Shown here one piece after another: positions 41,159 to 42,583 of a DNA stretch of 42,583 nt (its first letter is position 1; the number at the start of each line of letters is the position of its first letter). A model generated the notes under the pieces. That model made no database searches. It was not told where the DNA came from and saw only the letters and a list, made by a program, of their open reading frames with translations. This DNA is from Nostoc sp. TH1S01. GTDB taxonomy: Bacteria; Cyanobacteriota; Cyanobacteriia; Cyanobacteriales; Nostocaceae. Made by a program: the position numbers and the translations under genes. The stretch spans positions 1-42,583 of the forward strand of contig JAGKSW010000063.1 of NCBI GenBank assembly GCA_018993265.1, written 5' to 3'.

Positions 41159-41467
41159 TCACAATTGTAATGTAAGCGATCGCATTGCATCTTTCAAGCC
41201 TCACAATTACAATGAGAGCGATCGCAATTCATCCTTCAACAGTCACAATAATAATGAGAGCGATCGCAATTCATCTTTCAACCATCACAATAGCAATGAG
41301 AGCGATCGCAATTCATCTTTCAACCATCACAATTACAATGTAAGCGATCGCATTTCATCTTTCAACCATCACAATAGCAATGAGAGCGATCGCATTTCAT
41401 CTTTTAACTCTCACAATCACAATGTGAGCGATCGCATTTCATCTTTCAACTCTCACAATTGTAATGT
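41159..41467. repeat. 42-bp tandem repeat, 7 full and 1 partial copies, each with a HIP1 site
   Basis: Units start with TCACAAT at 41159, 41201, 41243, 41285, 41327, 41369, 41411 and 41453 (the last partial). The period is exactly 42 bases. Every full unit contains GCGATCGC at the same offset, flanked by AATG(A/T)(G/A)A before and (A/T)TTCATC after (first copy GCATC). Differences cluster in the six bases after CACAAT and in AGAG/TAAG/TGAG. The array begins two bases after the SDR stop codon. There are no unique spacers, so it is not a CRISPR. Confidence 0.95.
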
Positions 41468-41472
41468 CTGCT

Positions 41473-41606
41473 CAATACGATTCGGTTAACGTTTTAGTAT
41501 TTTGAGATCCCCCCAACCCCCCTTAAAAAGGGGGGCTGAAAATTATCTTTTACCCCCTTTTTAAGGGGGTCGCCGTAGGCGGGGGGATCTTAACCGAGCC
41601 GTATTG
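41473..41606. mobile_element. 134-bp MITE with perfect 10-bp target duplication
   Basis: Ends CAATACGATTCGGTTAA and TTAACCGAGCCGTATTG are inverted repeats with two mismatches. The interior is a long C-run/G-run hairpin (GATCCCCCC ... GGGGGGATC, with CCCCTTAAAAAGGGG and CCCCTTTTTAAGGGG inside). AATGTCTGCT flanks both sides exactly (41463-41472 and 41607-41616). There is no coding capacity, so it must have been moved by a transposase elsewhere. Its left target copy lies inside the last partial 42-bp repeat, so it inserted after that array formed. Confidence 0.85.
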
Positions 41607-41725
41607 AATGTCTGCTTTCCTTACAACTTTTGCGGCTTTGATGATGAATCTTTTACCTAACAAAATATAATGCTATGCTTTTAAGCAATTACACTGCAAT
41701 AAATTAAATTAATATAAAATTTTAC

Positions 41726-42583
41726 ATGACTTCTGGATCGCTGCCTGCTAACCCTTTTGTGGCTGCGGGGATGATTGAAGACCCCAGGTTGTTTGTTGGT
41801 CGGAAGGATGAATTACACGCGATCGCATCTCGGATGGGTGGCGCACAGCCAACAAGTATTAACATTGTAGGTGAAAAGCGCATTGGTAAATCTTCGCTGC
41901 TGTATCACTTTTTTCTAACTTGGGAACAGCGAGTGCAGAACCCTAGCCGCTACGTTGTAATTTACCTCTCGCTTAGGCAAGCGAATTGTCAAACTGAAAC
42001 AGGATTTTATCAAGCAGTTGCCAATTGTTGGCGTAATCATCCTAAAAATCAGCAATTCTCTTTGAACAATCCCTTAAATTCTAGATTGTGGAATTGCCAA
42101 ACATTTTCTGAGGCTATCAGGTATTGGAAACAGCAGCAAATTTTACCTGTTCTTTGCCTAGATGATTTTGAAAGCCTTTTCGATTATCAACAGGAATTTG
42201 ATAACGGATTTTATGATAACTTGCGATCGCTTATGGAAGACAACGCCTTGATGTTGGTAGTAGCTTCGCGCAAATCACTCAATATTTATGGTGGTGAACA
42301 TCGGTTTGTCTCTAGTTTTTTCAACATTGCTCACTCTATTGTTTTAGCAGAACTAACTACAGATGAAGCTATTGAACTGACACGCTTACCAACTCGTTCT
42401 ACGCATGGTGCAGCGTTGAGTCAAGATGAGCAAAATTGCGCTCAACAGTGGGGTAAGCGTCATCCTTATAAATTACAACTAGCTGGTGCTTATTTGTGGG
42501 AAGCAAGGCAAACATGTAAATCTATTAAATGGGCAAAACAGCAATTTGACCAACAGCTTAATAGACTTGTCCGAAAACTCCAA
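41726..42583 (+). CDS. STAND/AAA-type P-loop ATPase, N-terminal fragment
   Basis: An open frame from ATG 41726 runs off the right edge after 286 codons. It shows MTSGSLPANPFVAAGMIEDP, then RLFVGRKDEL, Walker A GEKRIGKSS (residues 49-57), a Walker B strand LPVLCLDDFES (Asp146-Asp147), a sensor-like LMLVVASRKSL, and a winged-helix-like WGKRHPYKLQLAGAYLWEA. This is the AAA-like/STAND NTPase layout common in filamentous cyanobacteria, where the C-terminal part carries effector or sensor repeats (not visible here). STAND proteins act as nucleotide-gated switches in signalling or defence. The immediate upstream region is AT-rich with a MITE. Confidence 0.85.
   Translation, partial: MTSGSLPANPFVAAGMIEDPRLFVGRKDELHAIASRMGGAQPTSINIVGEKRIGKSSLLYHFFLTWEQRVQNPSRYVVIYLSLRQANCQTETGFYQAVANCWRNHPKNQQFSLNNPLNSRLWNCQTFSEAIRYWKQQQILPVLCLDDFESLFDYQQEFDNGFYDNLRSLMEDNALMLVVASRKSLNIYGGEHRFVSSFFNIAHSIVLAELTTDEAIELTRLPTRSTHGAALSQDEQNCAQQWGKRHPYKLQLAGAYLWEARQTCKSIKWAKQQFDQQLNRLVRKLQ

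Noticed and set aside
41159-41467. Possible CRISPR array
   Set aside because: The 42-bp units are contiguous with no unique spacers and no cas genes nearby, so it is a plain tandem repeat.
41157-41489. Repeat array as a translated extension of the dehydrogenase
   Set aside because: The frame is open only because 42 is a multiple of three. The SDR already has its normal length and the differences between units are mostly amino-acid changing, so it is not called as coding.

Overview
The window looks like chromosomal DNA of a filamentous, heterocyst-type cyanobacterium of the Nostoc/Anabaena/Calothrix kind. The HIP1 octamer GCGATCGC is scattered throughout. Spacers carry short tandemly repeated heptamers and MITE-like elements. 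Typical cyanobacterial genes are present: an HLIP, a TIGR03792 protein, a DUF3352 protein, an intein-split dnaB and an InrS-like metal sensor. No rRNA, tRNA or CRISPR array was seen.

Layout. (1) 1-3.4 kb: start of an RTX-type calcium-binding protein, an aldo/keto reductase and a Deg/HtrA protease, all on the minus strand. (2) 3.8-8.3 kb: accessory island with a VapBC-like toxin-antitoxin pair, a probable PD-(D/E)XK nuclease, a relic antitoxin, a secreted amidohydrolase, a His-rich CsoR/InrS-type repressor and two abutting transposase relics. (3) 8.4-19.5 kb: core genes: dnaB with a 429-residue homing-endonuclease intein, an FKBP isomerase, a phasin-like protein, a TIGR03792 protein, an HLIP, a membrane protein with a truncated paralogue, a TPR protein, hrcA, a rhodanese, a DUF3352 protein and a small exported protein. 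(4) 19.6-35.3 kb: a contractile injection system (CIS) baseplate and spike locus. In order it holds a CIS tube-type adaptor, a VgrG/gp27-gp5 spike, a PAAR tip, gp25, a gpJ-type baseplate protein, a P2 gpI-type tail protein with an N-terminal beta-sandwich, a DUF4159 protein, and two large single-TM proteins (beta-sandwich/TM/WD40 and winged-helix/beta-sandwich/TM/Pro-rich tail). A GAF histidine kinase lies antiparallel inside this locus and overlaps the PAAR gene tail to tail. (5) 35.4-39.6 kb: a secreted TPR-CHAT protein whose two expected catalytic residues are both replaced, then a TpsB/FhaC-type outer-membrane transporter. (6) 39.7-42.6 kb: a Crp/Fnr-type regulator, a short-chain dehydrogenase, a 7.4-copy 42-bp tandem repeat, a 134-bp MITE with a perfect 10-bp target duplication, and the start of a STAND-type ATPase.

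How the genes work together. The 19.6-35.3 kb block encodes the spike and baseplate end of a phage-tail-like machine, but no sheath, inner tube, tape measure or AAA+ assembly ATPase is visible. Those must lie elsewhere in the genome or be lost. The two single-TM proteins directly downstream suggest a membrane-anchored CIS, as in the thylakoid-anchored systems known from multicellular cyanobacteria. That role is inferred from position and architecture. The pseudo-CHAT protein, its TpsB neighbour and the STAND ATPase suggest a stress, cell-death or self-recognition neighbourhood, but nothing in the sequence proves a functional link to the CIS.
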